A stretch of DNA of 54,122 nt from Candidatus Moranbacteria bacterium UBA2206 (GCA_002328565.1 DCUU01000056.1:1-54122); one strand, 5' to 3'. Positions 22,889 through 31,377 are shown, counted from the stretch's first letter. Notes: generated by a model not told the origin, from the sequence alone. Program-made: numbers and translations.

Positions 22889-23551
22889 CTATACCATACA
22901 CTTCCTCACTGGCCGGAAGCTTTTTCGGTGGATTTCGCAGGGACCGTGCTTTTTGAGGGCGTCCATATGTATTTTTGTGCCATAACCTTTGTGCTGGGCA
23001 AAATTATACTCGGGATATTTTTCGTGCATCTCACCCATCATACGGTCACGCGTCACCTTGGCATAAATCGAAGCGGCGGAAATTGATTTTATTAATTTAT
23101 CCCCGCTCACAATCGCCCGCTGTTCAAGTGAAAAATTAGGAATTTTCTTATTACCATCAAGTAGTATTATTTTCTTTTTGTTCCATGTTTCATGTTTCAT
23201 GTTATATGAGAGCGAAGCGATTGCACTTTTCATTGCCAAAAAACTTGCTTCCAAAATATTCACCCTATCAATTGTCCGATGATCACAAATCCCCACGCCC
23301 ACATAAAAATTCTCAGCTATGAAATCAAACAAACTTTCCCTCTGTTTTTCCGAAAGCATTTTGGAATCGCGAATCAATTCCATTTCCTTAGACATCGGAT
23401 GTCCGAAAAGGACATCCGATGTCCTAATTGAAACCGCGCACGCCACAACAGGTCCGGCTAGCGGTCCTCTCCCCACCTCATCAATGCCAATGATAATTTC
23501 ATATCCTTTGCTGATAAGTTTTTCTTCAAATTCGAATGTTGAATTAATCAT
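22889..23551 (-). CDS. rnhB: Ribonuclease HII
   Basis: The 220-residue enzyme removes ribonucleotides and RNA primers from DNA. The first catalytic motif is GIDEVGRGPLAGPV near residue 21. The later motif DGNKKIP and the region KSISAASIYAKVTRDRMM are intact. Two insertions are repeat-encoded: a GGACATCG palindrome (23391-23424, residues around SDVLFGHPMS) and CATGAAA heptanucleotides (23183-23204, NMKHETW). TATAAT lies 6 nt before the ATG, so the message may be leaderless. The last 25 codons are duplicated beyond the neighbouring Fic gene. Confidence 0.95.
   Translation of the reverse strand: MINSTFEFEEKLISKGYEIIIGIDEVGRGPLAGPVVACAVSIRTSDVLFGHPMSKEMELIRDSKMLSEKQRESLFDFIAENFYVGVGICDHRTIDRVNILEASFLAMKSAIASLSYNMKHETWNKKKIILLDGNKKIPNFSLEQRAIVSGDKLIKSISAASIYAKVTRDRMMGEMHEKYPEYNFAQHKGYGTKIHMDALKKHGPCEIHRKSFRPVRKCMV
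23183..23204. repeat. CATGTTT heptanucleotide repeat inside rnhB
   Basis: Three tandem 7-bp units within the coding sequence. Confidence 0.65.
23391..23424. repeat. GGACATCG palindrome inside rnhB
   Basis: GACATCGGATGTCC and GGACATCCGATGTC arms around a short GAAAA loop. A close relative lies in miaB at 40819-40852. Confidence 0.7.
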
Positions 23552-23685
23552 AAATGCATTATAACACGCTTATTTATCTTTGTAGACAGTCCGCAATTGA
23601 CAAACTTAACCAAATAAAAGTATAATTCGATATTCTTTAAAAATTAAATATTCACTCAAAACAATCTAATATCTTCGGAGGTCGC

Positions 23686-24009
23686 ATGAAATCAGTCAGA
23701 AAATTGATACTGTTGCTTCTTGTAATATTGACCTTCGTCGAATTTAACATAAGGCCAAACGCAGAAGAAAAAATAATAATTGAGATGTATAGTATTCATA
23801 CTGAGATAATGAAAAATAAGGCTATGTTTAATAAAATGGAATACGATCCTAAATATTCCATTGCTACTATCAATGAAATGGGGTGCGATCTTAATTTTTT
23901 TATTGCTCTTTTTAATGAAAAATTGGGCAATTTATTATTATCACCATATTTCAAAAAAAAGAAGTTACTACCAAGGGAAATATCATTGCTCGAAATAAAC
24001 TGCTCATAA
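23686..24009 (+). CDS. Small exported or membrane protein of unknown function
   Basis: The 107-residue product has a hydrophobic N-terminus (LILLLLVILTFVEF) typical of a signal or anchor. The rest is a charged, Met- and Asn-rich region with one internal Cys and a KKKK stretch. GGAGG precedes the ATG at a good distance. It is first of three closely spaced small plus-strand genes ending in an intrinsic terminator. No family is recognised. Confidence 0.65.
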   Translation: MKSVRKLILLLLVILTFVEFNIRPNAEEKIIIEMYSIHTEIMKNKAMFNKMEYDPKYSIATINEMGCDLNFFIALFNEKLGNLLLSPYFKKKKLLPREISLLEINCS

Positions 24010-24026
24010 AAAATAAGGAGGTAAAA

Positions 24027-24233
24027 ATGAGAAAGAAAAAAGAAATTTTCATAGTAGAAGAAAGCAAGGAAATTGGAAAGGTAAATATTGCGAAGAAGTA
24101 CGACAACACAAAATATTTCTTAATTACTTGTGTTGTTGTAATTGCAATTTTATTTTTTGTTTTTGGAAGGGATTTCAGAAAAGAAGTCCCGCCAGAAATG
24201 ATTCACCCGACAAACCAAAAGGAGGCGCCATGA
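24027..24233 (+). CDS. Small single-span membrane protein
   Basis: The 68-residue product has a charged cytoplasmic N-terminus and a membrane segment at about 30-46 (FLITCVVVIAILFFVFG), then a short outer tail. AAGGAGG precedes the ATG. Its stop overlaps the next start as ATGA, so translation is probably coupled. No family is recognised. Confidence 0.65.
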   Translation: MRKKKEIFIVEESKEIGKVNIAKKYDNTKYFLITCVVVIAILFFVFGRDFRKEVPPEMIHPTNQKEAP

Positions 24234-24385
24234 AAAAAGGACAACGAATAAGAATCCTCGGTTTAAGGGCGATAATTGTTACCGCCACAAAAACAGAGGT
24301 AGGCTTTGAATGCATTGTTCGTTTTTTTTACGTTTTCGCTCGCTCCCACATCATTTTTTCCGAGAGTGGCGAAAAAATCGGCTAA
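24230..24385 (+). CDS. Small basic protein of unknown function
   Basis: The 51-residue product starts MKKGQRIRILGLRAIIVTAT, looks like a small beta-rich domain, and is preceded by AAAGGAGG. I prefer this ATG, which overlaps the previous stop, over an upstream start that would read through the preceding gene. It is third in the small-gene operon and ends just before the terminator at 24412. Confidence 0.55.
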   Translation: MKKGQRIRILGLRAIIVTATKTEVGFECIVRFFYVFARSHIIFSESGEKIG

Positions 24386-24411
24386 AACAATGATTCTTAT
24401 CAAATCAAAGA

Positions 24412-24450
24412 GGATTCCCGCGGCAACTGCACGGGAATCCTTTTTTATTT
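24412..24450 (+). terminator. Intrinsic terminator of the three-small-gene operon
   Basis: GGATTCCCG/CGGGAATCC stem followed by TTTTTTATTT. Confidence 0.85.
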
Positions 24451-24463
24451 CCAAAAATTATGC

Positions 24464-24602
24464 TATACTCTAAATAAGAATAAATTCACCTGCAAAACCC
24501 AAGGGTCATCCCGGGCTATGAGGAGAACAAAATCATATGACAAGAAAATTATCACATTATAACTGTAAGCCTTTAATTTAGATTAGTGGCTTTTTATTTT
24601 GG
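24464..24602 (+). other. Short transcription unit upstream of dnaE
   Basis: TATACT at 24464-24469 can serve as a -10. About 70 nt later GAGGAG precedes an ATG opening a 14-residue ORF (MTRKLSHYNCKPLI, 24537-24581). Its end overlaps an AAGCC/GGCTT hairpin with a T-rich tail. The layout resembles a leader peptide with attenuator before dnaE, but no classical stalling codons are visible and a repeat block lies in between. Confidence 0.3.
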
Positions 24603-24608
24603 TTTTAA

Positions 24609-24676
24609 TTTACGAACATACGAATTAAACTAAATTACGAATTCGTACTTTCGCTCGATTCGTATTTTAGTAAATA
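24609..24676. repeat. TTACGAATTCGTACTTT-type repeat, copy 2
   Basis: Shares AAATTACGAATTCGTACTTT with the copy at 13818-13904. It lies immediately before the dnaE start. Confidence 0.55.
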
Positions 24677-24679
24677 TTT

Positions 24680-27600
24680 ATGAAATTCACTCACCTCCAT
24701 GTCCACACTCACTATAGCTTACTCGATGGTCTCGCTAAAGTCGATGAGATTCTTGATCGTGCCAAAGAGCTTGGGATGGACTCTCTCGCTATTACCGATC
24801 ATGGTGTGCTTTATGGCGCCATTGAGTTTTATATCAAAGCTAAGGAACGTGGAATAAAACCCATTATTGGCTGTGAAATGTATCTGACATCTGGAGATTA
24901 TTTGAGCAAAAATAACACCCGAGAAGACAAGACCCGCTATCATCTAATTTTGCTCGCCAAAAATGAAATCGGATACAAGAACCTAATGAAACTAATTTCA
25001 GTGGCACACTTGGAAGGTTTCTATTATAAACCGCGAATCAACAAAGCGCTTTTACGAAAATATAGCGAGGGACTAATTGGACTATCCGCTTGCGCGCAAG
25101 GAGAAATTCCAGAAACTGCCATAAACGGAAAAATTGAAGATGCCCAAAAATTAGCTTTGGAATATCAAGAAATTTTTGGCAAAGGTAATTTCTATTTGGA
25201 AATTCAGCATCACCCTAAATTTTCCAATCAAGATGTTGCCAACAAAGCCCTTATTGAAATTTCCAAAAAATTCGGCATTCCGCTGGTCGCCACTAATGAT
25301 ATCCATTATATAAATAAAGAAGACAACGTAATTCAAGATATTCTGCTCTGTATTCAGACTAACCGCAAAGTTACGGAAACTAATCGGATGAATTTAATGG
25401 ATTTTGAACTCTATCTCAAGAGTCCCGAGGAAATGGCTGAGCATTTCAAGGAGATTCCAGAGGCGCTATCAAACACACAGGAAATTGTGGATAAATGTAA
25501 TTTGGAAATAACTTTGGGCGAAACTCAGCTCCCCCATTTTGATGTGCCCGAAGGTTATACGGCCGAGACTTATCTTTTGAAAATTACTGAGGACGGTCTC
25601 AAAAAAAGATTTGGTGAAAACATAACCGAAGAACACCAAAAAAGAATGGACTACGAATTGGATGTTATTCGAAAAACCGGTTTTGCGTCATACTTTCTCA
25701 TCGTGCAAGATTTTGTCAATTGGGCTAAGCAACAAGGTATTGTGGTGGGCCCAGGACGTGGCAGTGCGGCAGGAAGTTTTGTGTCCTATCTTATCGGCAT
25801 CACCAACATCGATCCGATAAAATATGATTTACTGTTTGAAAGATTTCTCAATCCGGAAAGAATTTCTATGCCCGATGTGGATATGGACTTTGCTGACGAC
25901 CGTCGAGATGAAGTTTTGGAATATGTCCGGCAAAAATATGGCAATGATCACGTGGCTCAAATTATTACTTTCGGAACTATGGCTGCACGGGCTGCCATTC
26001 GAGACGCTGGACGAGCTCTCGGACTCCCCTATGATTTTTGCGACAAAACCGCCAAGATGATTCCGATGTTTTCCACAATTTCTGATGCTTTAGAGCAAGT
26101 GAAAGAATTTAGTGATCTACACAAAAATGATGAGGGTGGAAAAAAATTGATCGACAGCGCTTCGCGCCTTGAGGGCGTGGTGCGTCATGCTTCGATGCAT
26201 GCTTGCGGAGTGGTTATCACCAAAGAACCCGTGACGGAATATACGCCTTTGCAAAAAATAACTGGCAAGGGTGATGGCACCGTGACACAATATTCTTCTT
26301 CGACTAAATATAGTTTTGTGGAAAAAATTGGCCTACTTAAAATGGACTTTTTGGGGCTAAAAAATCTCACTATCATTCAGAATGCTTTGAAAATTGTGAA
26401 AAAAACTTATGGCCAAGATATTGACATCAATGACATTCCCCTGGAAGATGAAAAAACTTTCAAACTTTTGCAAGAAGCTAGAACTACTGGAGTGTTTCAA
26501 TTGGAAAGTTCCGGCATGAAAAGATATTTGAAACTTTTGAAACCCAATGTCTTGGAAGACATCATCGCTATGGTGGCACTCTACCGCCCCGGACCAATGG
26601 ACTGGATTCCGGACTTTATTTCTAGAAAACACGGCGAAAAAGAAATAAAATATCTGCATCCAAATTTGAAACCAATCTTAGAAAAAACTTACGGCGTAGC
26701 CGTCTATCAAGAACAAGTTATGCAGATTGCTCAAGCCTTGGCCGGTTTCACACTCGGCGAAGCGGATGTTCTGCGAAAAGCCATGGGCAAAAAAATCTTC
26801 GCGCTCATTCAAGAACAAAAACATAAATTCATTGAAGGTTGCATGAAGCAAGGCATCGCCGGCACAGTTGGAGAAAAAGTTTTTGCTTACATTGAACCTT
26901 TTGCGGGGTATGGGTTTAACAGAAGTCACGCTGCTTGCTATGCGTTGGTTGGATATCAAACAGCCTACCTCAAAGCACATTTCCCAGCCGAATTCATGGC
27001 CGCTCTTCTCACTTCTGATCAAGATAATATTGATCGCGTAGCTATTGAAATTGCCGAGTGCCGAGAAATGGGCATTGAGGTTTTGCCACCCAACGTCAAT
27101 GAAAGTTTTGAACAATTTGCAGTAATCACTGATGCAGAAAATAACACCAAGAAAATCCGTTTCGGATTAAATGCAGTGAAAAATGTCGGACACACTATTG
27201 CGCATGAAATTGTGGAAGAAAGAAAAAGGAATGGAAAATTTTTGAGTCTTAATGATTTCGTAGAAAGAGTGCGCCACAAAGATCTCAACAAAAAATCCAT
27301 TGAGGCTCTTTCCAAGGTTGGCGCACTGGAAGAATTTTCCGAAAGAAATTCCATCATCGCTTCCATTGAAAATATTTTAGCGCATTCAAAAAACATCGAG
27401 AAACTAAAAAATTCCAATCAAACGAGCCTCTTTGGAGATGCTGATATTAAACTGCCACCGATAAAACTAGAAGTCTCCATAGAAGCTTCTAAAAAAGAAA
27501 AATTGACTTGGGAAAAAGAACTTCTTGGACTCTATATTAGCGATCACCCCGTCAAAGACTATCAAGAATATTTTGAAAAAACCGCCTTGCCAATTCGAAA

Positions 27601-28228
27601 TATTGGAACGGAGTCAGTTGGGCAAATGGTTTCAGTGGGTGGGATAATTTCCAAGATAAAAAAGATTTTTCTCAAGAATCAAAAAACAATGATGTTCGTC
27701 ACACTGGAAGATATGAATTCCACTATGGAAATTCTGGTTTTCCCAAAGGTTTTGGAGGCAACGGGGTCAATGTGGCAAGAAGAAAAAATAATTTTGGCGA
27801 GTGGAAAAATTTCTGACAAAGATGGTAGTTTCAAATTGCTTTGCGACACAGTTAAAGTTGTCAATGAAAATGAACTAGAAAATTTCAAAAGAATTCTTAA
27901 TACTCAAAAAGCGAATGGTGGTGAGCCTCCAAAAAAATATATCCCTACTCCTCCTCTCCCTTCGGGAGAGGATGTCGCGTACTCGCGACAGGAGAGGGAG
28001 AATCTTAGTAAGTCTTCCAAGCTCATCATCACCCTCCCGCCAAACTTCGACAAAACTATTCTCAAAAATCTTTCCGCTTTCTTTGATCGTTGCGAACTAG
28101 GTGCTATGAAAGTATACCTATCTATCAACAACTCCAAACTTGAAACACCCTATTGCATCCAAAATACCGCGGAACTCGAAAAAGCTTTGAAGATAATTGC
28201 ACCGGAGGGAAGAGTGGATATTTGGTAG
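24680..28228 (+). CDS. dnaE: DNA polymerase III alpha subunit
   Basis: The 1182-residue replicative polymerase opens with the PHP domain (HLHVHTHYSLLDGLA). It has the catalytic aspartates in PDVDMDFADDRR near residue 396. It continues through GPGRGSAAGS, the HASMHACGVVI segment and the FNRSHAACYALV region to a helix-hairpin-helix and an OB domain (VGGIISKIKKIFLK). Length and order match DnaE1. Close to the C-terminus, residues around TPPLPSGEDVAYSRQERE are encoded by a CCTCTCCCTTCGGGAGAGG repeat (27951-27999), lying between the OB fold and the final domain. It is the only replication gene here. Confidence 0.97.
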   Translation: MKFTHLHVHTHYSLLDGLAKVDEILDRAKELGMDSLAITDHGVLYGAIEFYIKAKERGIKPIIGCEMYLTSGDYLSKNNTREDKTRYHLILLAKNEIGYKNLMKLISVAHLEGFYYKPRINKALLRKYSEGLIGLSACAQGEIPETAINGKIEDAQKLALEYQEIFGKGNFYLEIQHHPKFSNQDVANKALIEISKKFGIPLVATNDIHYINKEDNVIQDILLCIQTNRKVTETNRMNLMDFELYLKSPEEMAEHFKEIPEALSNTQEIVDKCNLEITLGETQLPHFDVPEGYTAETYLLKITEDGLKKRFGENITEEHQKRMDYELDVIRKTGFASYFLIVQDFVNWAKQQGIVVGPGRGSAAGSFVSYLIGITNIDPIKYDLLFERFLNPERISMPDVDMDFADDRRDEVLEYVRQKYGNDHVAQIITFGTMAARAAIRDAGRALGLPYDFCDKTAKMIPMFSTISDALEQVKEFSDLHKNDEGGKKLIDSASRLEGVVRHASMHACGVVITKEPVTEYTPLQKITGKGDGTVTQYSSSTKYSFVEKIGLLKMDFLGLKNLTIIQNALKIVKKTYGQDIDINDIPLEDEKTFKLLQEARTTGVFQLESSGMKRYLKLLKPNVLEDIIAMVALYRPGPMDWIPDFISRKHGEKEIKYLHPNLKPILEKTYGVAVYQEQVMQIAQALAGFTLGEADVLRKAMGKKIFALIQEQKHKFIEGCMKQGIAGTVGEKVFAYIEPFAGYGFNRSHAACYALVGYQTAYLKAHFPAEFMAALLTSDQDNIDRVAIEIAECREMGIEVLPPNVNESFEQFAVITDAENNTKKIRFGLNAVKNVGHTIAHEIVEERKRNGKFLSLNDFVERVRHKDLNKKSIEALSKVGALEEFSERNSIIASIENILAHSKNIEKLKNSNQTSLFGDADIKLPPIKLEVSIEASKKEKLTWEKELLGLYISDHPVKDYQEYFEKTALPIRNIGTESVGQMVSVGGIISKIKKIFLKNQKTMMFVTLEDMNSTMEILVFPKVLEATGSMWQEEKIILASGKISDKDGSFKLLCDTVKVVNENELENFKRILNTQKANGGEPPKKYIPTPPLPSGEDVAYSRQERENLSKSSKLIITLPPNFDKTILKNLSAFFDRCELGAMKVYLSINNSKLETPYCIQNTAELEKALKIIAPEGRVDIW
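27951..27999. repeat. CCTCTCCCTTCGGGAGAGG compound palindrome inside dnaE
   Basis: A CCTCTCCC/GGGAGAGG hairpin is followed by a TGTCGCG/CGCGACA hairpin and a partial third arm. All are read in frame. Confidence 0.7.
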
Positions 28229-28233
28229 AAAAA

Positions 28234-28785
28234 TCACATTCCTCGAATTTCTTTTCTTATCTTCTTATACTCCGGCGCCATTTTCGCCACTAGCGCCCAA
28301 AAATTTTCGGAATGATTAAACTCGCCAAGATGGCAAAGTTCGTGGACGATTATATAGTCGCAAAGTTTTTCTGAGAGATAGATTATCCGATAGCTGAAAT
28401 TTAGGTTTCCTGATTTGGAACAACTTCCCCAGCGAGTCTTTTGGTTGCGAATAGAAACTCGATTATATGAAAAACCATAGAACTCATTGAAATATTTCAA
28501 CTTCTTTTCAGCAATCTCTCGCGCCAGCTTTTTATATTTCAAATAATCTTTTCTCGTTGCCGACGGCAAGCTCGATTCCTTATTTTGAAAATGTTTTATC
28601 TTCCCCAAAATCCAATCCGCCTTTTCTCTCACAAACCTCATCGCGATTTCTTCACTCAGTCGCCACGGCACACTCACCACCAAAGTCGCATCGTTTCTGA
28701 TCGTGAGTCGCATACACTTTGACCGTCGACTTTTCCTAAAAGTATATGGAATTTTTTCTTGATTTAGAATAATTTCCTTTTGCAT
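28234..28785 (-). CDS. YgjP/WLM-type zinc metalloprotease-like protein
   Basis: Starting at the ATG at 28785 gives 183 residues with the DUF45/YgjP layout: RRSKCMRLTIRNDATLVVSVP, then TRWGSCSKSGNLNFSYRI, then the zinc motif HELCHLGEFNHSENFW. The two HExxH histidines and the downstream NH-x-F-W fit a gluzincin-like site. The family's substrate is not firmly known. A longer reading from 28851 would add residues encoded by A/T-rich repeat sequence, so I reject it. Convergent with dnaE, 5 nt apart. Confidence 0.85.
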   Translation of the reverse strand: MQKEIILNQEKIPYTFRKSRRSKCMRLTIRNDATLVVSVPWRLSEEIAMRFVREKADWILGKIKHFQNKESSLPSATRKDYLKYKKLAREIAEKKLKYFNEFYGFSYNRVSIRNQKTRWGSCSKSGNLNFSYRIIYLSEKLCDYIIVHELCHLGEFNHSENFWALVAKMAPEYKKIRKEIRGM

Positions 28786-28860
28786 ATAGCTACTAACAAA
28801 TTTACAAATCTTATTACAAATATACAAATTTCTTACTTTAATACTTCCCAATTATAGCAG

Positions 28861-28882
28861 GTATCTTGTATCTTGTATCTTG
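28861..28882. repeat. TTGTATC heptanucleotide repeat (intergenic)
   Basis: Three tandem units of the same 7-mer that interrupts ileS and miaA. Confidence 0.75.
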
Positions 28883-28924
28883 AATTAAAATTCAGTCTTG
28901 CGAAACGTTCTATTGTTTTTTAGC

Positions 28925-29062
28925 CCACCCCATAAAATAAAGAATTATAAATTGAGATTTTTTGAGCGTTAAGAAATTCCTCATCTTCTCCCGATGTACT
29001 CATCGAGCCTAGGAATTTTAGCGAGAAAATCGAAAATTTATTTCTTTATTTTATTAGGGTGG
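28925..29062. mobile_element. 138-bp TIR element, CCACCCCATAAAATAAAG family, copy 2
   Basis: The outer arms are nearly identical to copy 1 at 7023-7152; the central loop differs in sequence and length. It ends in TTTATTTTATTAGGGTGG. A CTTTTGTTACTTTTCTTTG palindrome family follows at 29065-29135, so 28852-29266 holds only repeats and the HU terminator. Confidence 0.7.
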
Positions 29063-29173
29063 CCGCTTTCTTTTGTTACTTTTCTTTGAGGCAAAGAAAA
29101 GTAAGAGAAGTTTTTTCTTGCGGAAAGAAAAAGTAAGGCTAAGTTTTTGAGCAAAAATAAAGTGGCAAAAAGC

Positions 29174-29211
29174 AGATTCTTCGACTTCGCTATGCTTCGC
29201 TCAGAATGACA
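29174..29211. repeat. ATTCTTCGACTTCGC...CAGAATGACA repeat
   Basis: A short repeat with ATTCT/AGAAT ends and an internal CTTCGCTATGCTTCGC pair, resembling a dispersed repeat found in many bacterial genomes. Confidence 0.5.
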
Positions 29212-29213
29212 GA

Positions 29214-29246
29214 CAAAAAAAGATTCCGATTGCTCGGAATCTTTTT
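29214..29246 (-). terminator. Intrinsic terminator of the HU gene
   Basis: AGATTCCGA/TCGGAATCT stem followed by a U run on the minus strand. Confidence 0.85.
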
Positions 29247-29266
29247 GAATTTCTACTTAAGTCAGA

Positions 29267-29548
29267 TTATAACACAGCTTCCTTAACAGCTTTTGCAAGA
29301 CGAAATTTTGCTACAGTCTTTGCAGCAATGTTGATTTTTTCTCCTGTAGCTGGATTGATTCCAACTCGAGCTTTTCTATGCATCTTAACCAATTTTCCAA
29401 AACCAGGAAGAACAAATTCTCCGTTCTTCTTTACTTCCGAGTAGGCCATTTCAGCAAGTGTGTCCATGAAGGCCACTACTTCTTTTTTTGCAAGACCTGT
29501 TTTTTCTGCCAACGCGCTCATGATTTGAGCTTTTGTCATTTTTGCCAT
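29267..29548 (-). CDS. hup: HU-family DNA-binding protein
   Basis: The 93-residue protein starts MTKAQIMSALAEKTGLAKK after a short leader. It has the dimerisation helices, GFGKLVKMHRKARVGINPAT (the DNA-grasping arm with the Arg-x-Gly-x-Asn-Pro motif) and the final KFRLAKAVKEAV. HU bends and compacts DNA as a dimer. It is monocistronic, with TATAAT about 85 nt upstream and its own terminator. No clear Shine-Dalgarno is seen. Confidence 0.96.
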   Translation of the reverse strand: MAKMTKAQIMSALAEKTGLAKKEVVAFMDTLAEMAYSEVKKNGEFVLPGFGKLVKMHRKARVGINPATGEKINIAAKTVAKFRLAKAVKEAVL

Positions 29549-29687
29549 CGCTTTTTTTGCTTCACTTTTTTTGTGAGAAAAAAATGAAACTTAATTAATT
29601 ATTATTTATATCCCCTAATTACCCTTGTATTATAAGGCTTTTTAAAAAGTCGCGCAATAGGCGCTTTTCGCCAAGCTAAATTTGCGC

Positions 29688-29693
29688 TATAAT
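29688..29693 (+). promoter_or_regulatory. -10 element of the AI-2E-type permease gene
   Basis: TATAAT, downstream of a TTTTCG-like -35. It overlaps an upstream in-frame ATG, which rules that codon out as the start. Confidence 0.55.
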
Positions 29694-29727
29694 GGAAGTA
29701 GTAGTAATTAATTTAATCTCACTTTAT

Positions 29728-30795
29728 ATGAAACATAATTTAAACTCCACTTATCTTCTAATTCTCATTGTTTTGGCTGGAATATGCGCTTATTTGGTCT
29801 TTAAGCCCTTTTTAGTGGCACTTTTTTTAGCCTTTATTCTTTCCCAACTTTTCAAAAAATGGTACCAAAAAATCAATCAAAAATTTGGCGGGCGATCTTC
29901 TCTTGCATCTCTGACTCTTTGTATTATTTTATTTTTCATTTTAGTTATTCCCTTTTTTCTCACTGCCAGCTTGATTGCCAAAGAAGCTACTGATCTCTAC
30001 CAAAATATTCAAAAAACTGACTGGCAAGCTCAAATTCAGTCTTTTTCTGATTCACCAATTCTTAAAAGTGTTGGGATAGATTTTCCAGTGATAGACTTGC
30101 AAAATATTACGACTCAAGATTCGGAAGGGATAGCTGGCAATCTTCAGAATGTTGGGAATTTCATTTTTTCTGTTATGAAAAAAACTTACCAAGGGGTTTC
30201 TCATTTTATTTTTATAACTTTTGTGGTTTTCTTTTCCCTCTATTATCTTTTCAAAGATGGCGATGCGATTATAAAAAAGATAATAGCACTTAGCCCGCTC
30301 AAAGATTCGGAGGAAAGACAGCTTTTGAAAAATTTCATTTCAGTTTCCAAGGCTACGCTAAAAGGTTCGCTTGTTATCGCCATTATCCAAGGAGCCTTGA
30401 TGACTATTCTCTTTTTATTCACAGGCGTGCCCTCACCTGTCATTTGGGGAGTGATCACCGTGCTATTCTCTCTTATTCCAATGGTTGGTGCCGGCATAGT
30501 TTGGCTTCCAGCAGGAATCATTATGCTTCTCTTAGGGAATATTTGGCAAGGATTAACTATACTTATTTTTGGAGCCTTAGTGGTGAGCACTATTGATAAT
30601 TTTCTTCGCCCAAAACTTGTTGGAAAAGAAACCAGCCTTCATCCAATTCTTGTTTTCCTTTCCACTCTTGGCGGTATCGCACTTTTTGGCCTAGTCGGTA
30701 TTTTGCTTGGGCCGGTCATCATCGTCCTTTTTATCTCTCTTCTCGATATCTATCAAATTGAATTCAAGGATGAGTTAGAGAAGATGAATCAGTAA
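29728..30795 (+). CDS. AI-2E/PerM-family membrane permease
   Basis: The 355-residue protein has about eight membrane segments and the family features FLAFILSQLFKKWY early, GDAIIKKI in the middle, and the C-terminal signature STIDNFLRPKLVGKETSLHP followed by LSTLGGIALFGLVGILLGP. PerM/AI-2E proteins are hydrophobic exporters; some have been proposed as sodium/proton antiporters. I start it at 29728 because the earlier ATG at 29692 lies within the -10 promoter element. Divergent from hup. Confidence 0.88.
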   Translation: MKHNLNSTYLLILIVLAGICAYLVFKPFLVALFLAFILSQLFKKWYQKINQKFGGRSSLASLTLCIILFFILVIPFFLTASLIAKEATDLYQNIQKTDWQAQIQSFSDSPILKSVGIDFPVIDLQNITTQDSEGIAGNLQNVGNFIFSVMKKTYQGVSHFIFITFVVFFSLYYLFKDGDAIIKKIIALSPLKDSEERQLLKNFISVSKATLKGSLVIAIIQGALMTILFLFTGVPSPVIWGVITVLFSLIPMVGAGIVWLPAGIIMLLLGNIWQGLTILIFGALVVSTIDNFLRPKLVGKETSLHPILVFLSTLGGIALFGLVGILLGPVIIVLFISLLDIYQIEFKDELEKMNQ

Positions 30796-30814
30796 AATTA
30801 ATTTTATACATAGA

Positions 30815-30857
30815 CACAAAAAAAACACGAGCGTTGAAAAAATATATCAACGCTCGT
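30815..30857 (-). terminator. Terminator between the permease and the 121-residue ORF
   Basis: ACGAGCGTTGA/TCAACGCTCGT stem. The U run is strong on the minus strand (eight T) and weaker on the plus strand, so it may serve both convergent genes. Confidence 0.75.
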
Positions 30858-30881
30858 TTTGTATGCATTGTATGCATCATT

Positions 30882-31247
30882 TCATTTTTTTGATAGGATG
30901 AAAAGAATGTCATCCAAACTCATATTCGCCATATCATACAGATCTTGCTGTATGAAATAATCCGTAGGAGGACGATATCCAAATTCAACACAATACTTTT
31001 CAATCGTTTCCAGTTGTCGCTTTGTCATTCTCCTTCTTTCAGTAAGAAAGTTAGGCCGATATTCATCTTTGCCAAAAATAGTAACCTGAATTGATACTGG
31101 CAAACAGGAAACTTTCACAGCTATTTTTTCTAATTGCGATTCTTCCATGCCTAATTCTTCCTTCGCACATCGGATATGTCCTTCGTGCTCACAATTAATA
31201 TATTTTCCATCTGGGAGAATCCATCCATTTTCACTATATATCCCCAT
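30882..31247 (-). CDS. Hypothetical protein, 121 residues
   Basis: The product starts MGIYSENGWILPDGKYINCE after AGGAGGGGCT, an excellent Shine-Dalgarno. It contains a WILPDGKYI-C-x-H-x-G-H-x-R-C segment whose Cys/His spacing might bind a metal, and a long helical middle rich in Arg and Glu. It is soluble with no signal. No family is recognised. It is monocistronic, with a terminator downstream. Confidence 0.6.
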   Translation of the reverse strand: MGIYSENGWILPDGKYINCEHEGHIRCAKEELGMEESQLEKIAVKVSCLPVSIQVTIFGKDEYRPNFLTERRRMTKRQLETIEKYCVEFGYRPPTDYFIQQDLYDMANMSLDDILFILSKK

Positions 31248-31377
31248 AGCCCCTCCTGTTTCTAAAAGTTATATATTGTATAAAAATTACATCTTTAAAT
31301 TTTCATAAAAAGAACAGTTCTGTATTATACAAAATTCCCAATAAAAAGCAAGTTTTTTGTTTTTTTATATAATATTT

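Noticed and set aside
29692..29727. Upstream ATG start of the AI-2E-type permease
   Set aside because: That ATG overlaps the TATAAT box, so the transcript would not include it as a usable start.
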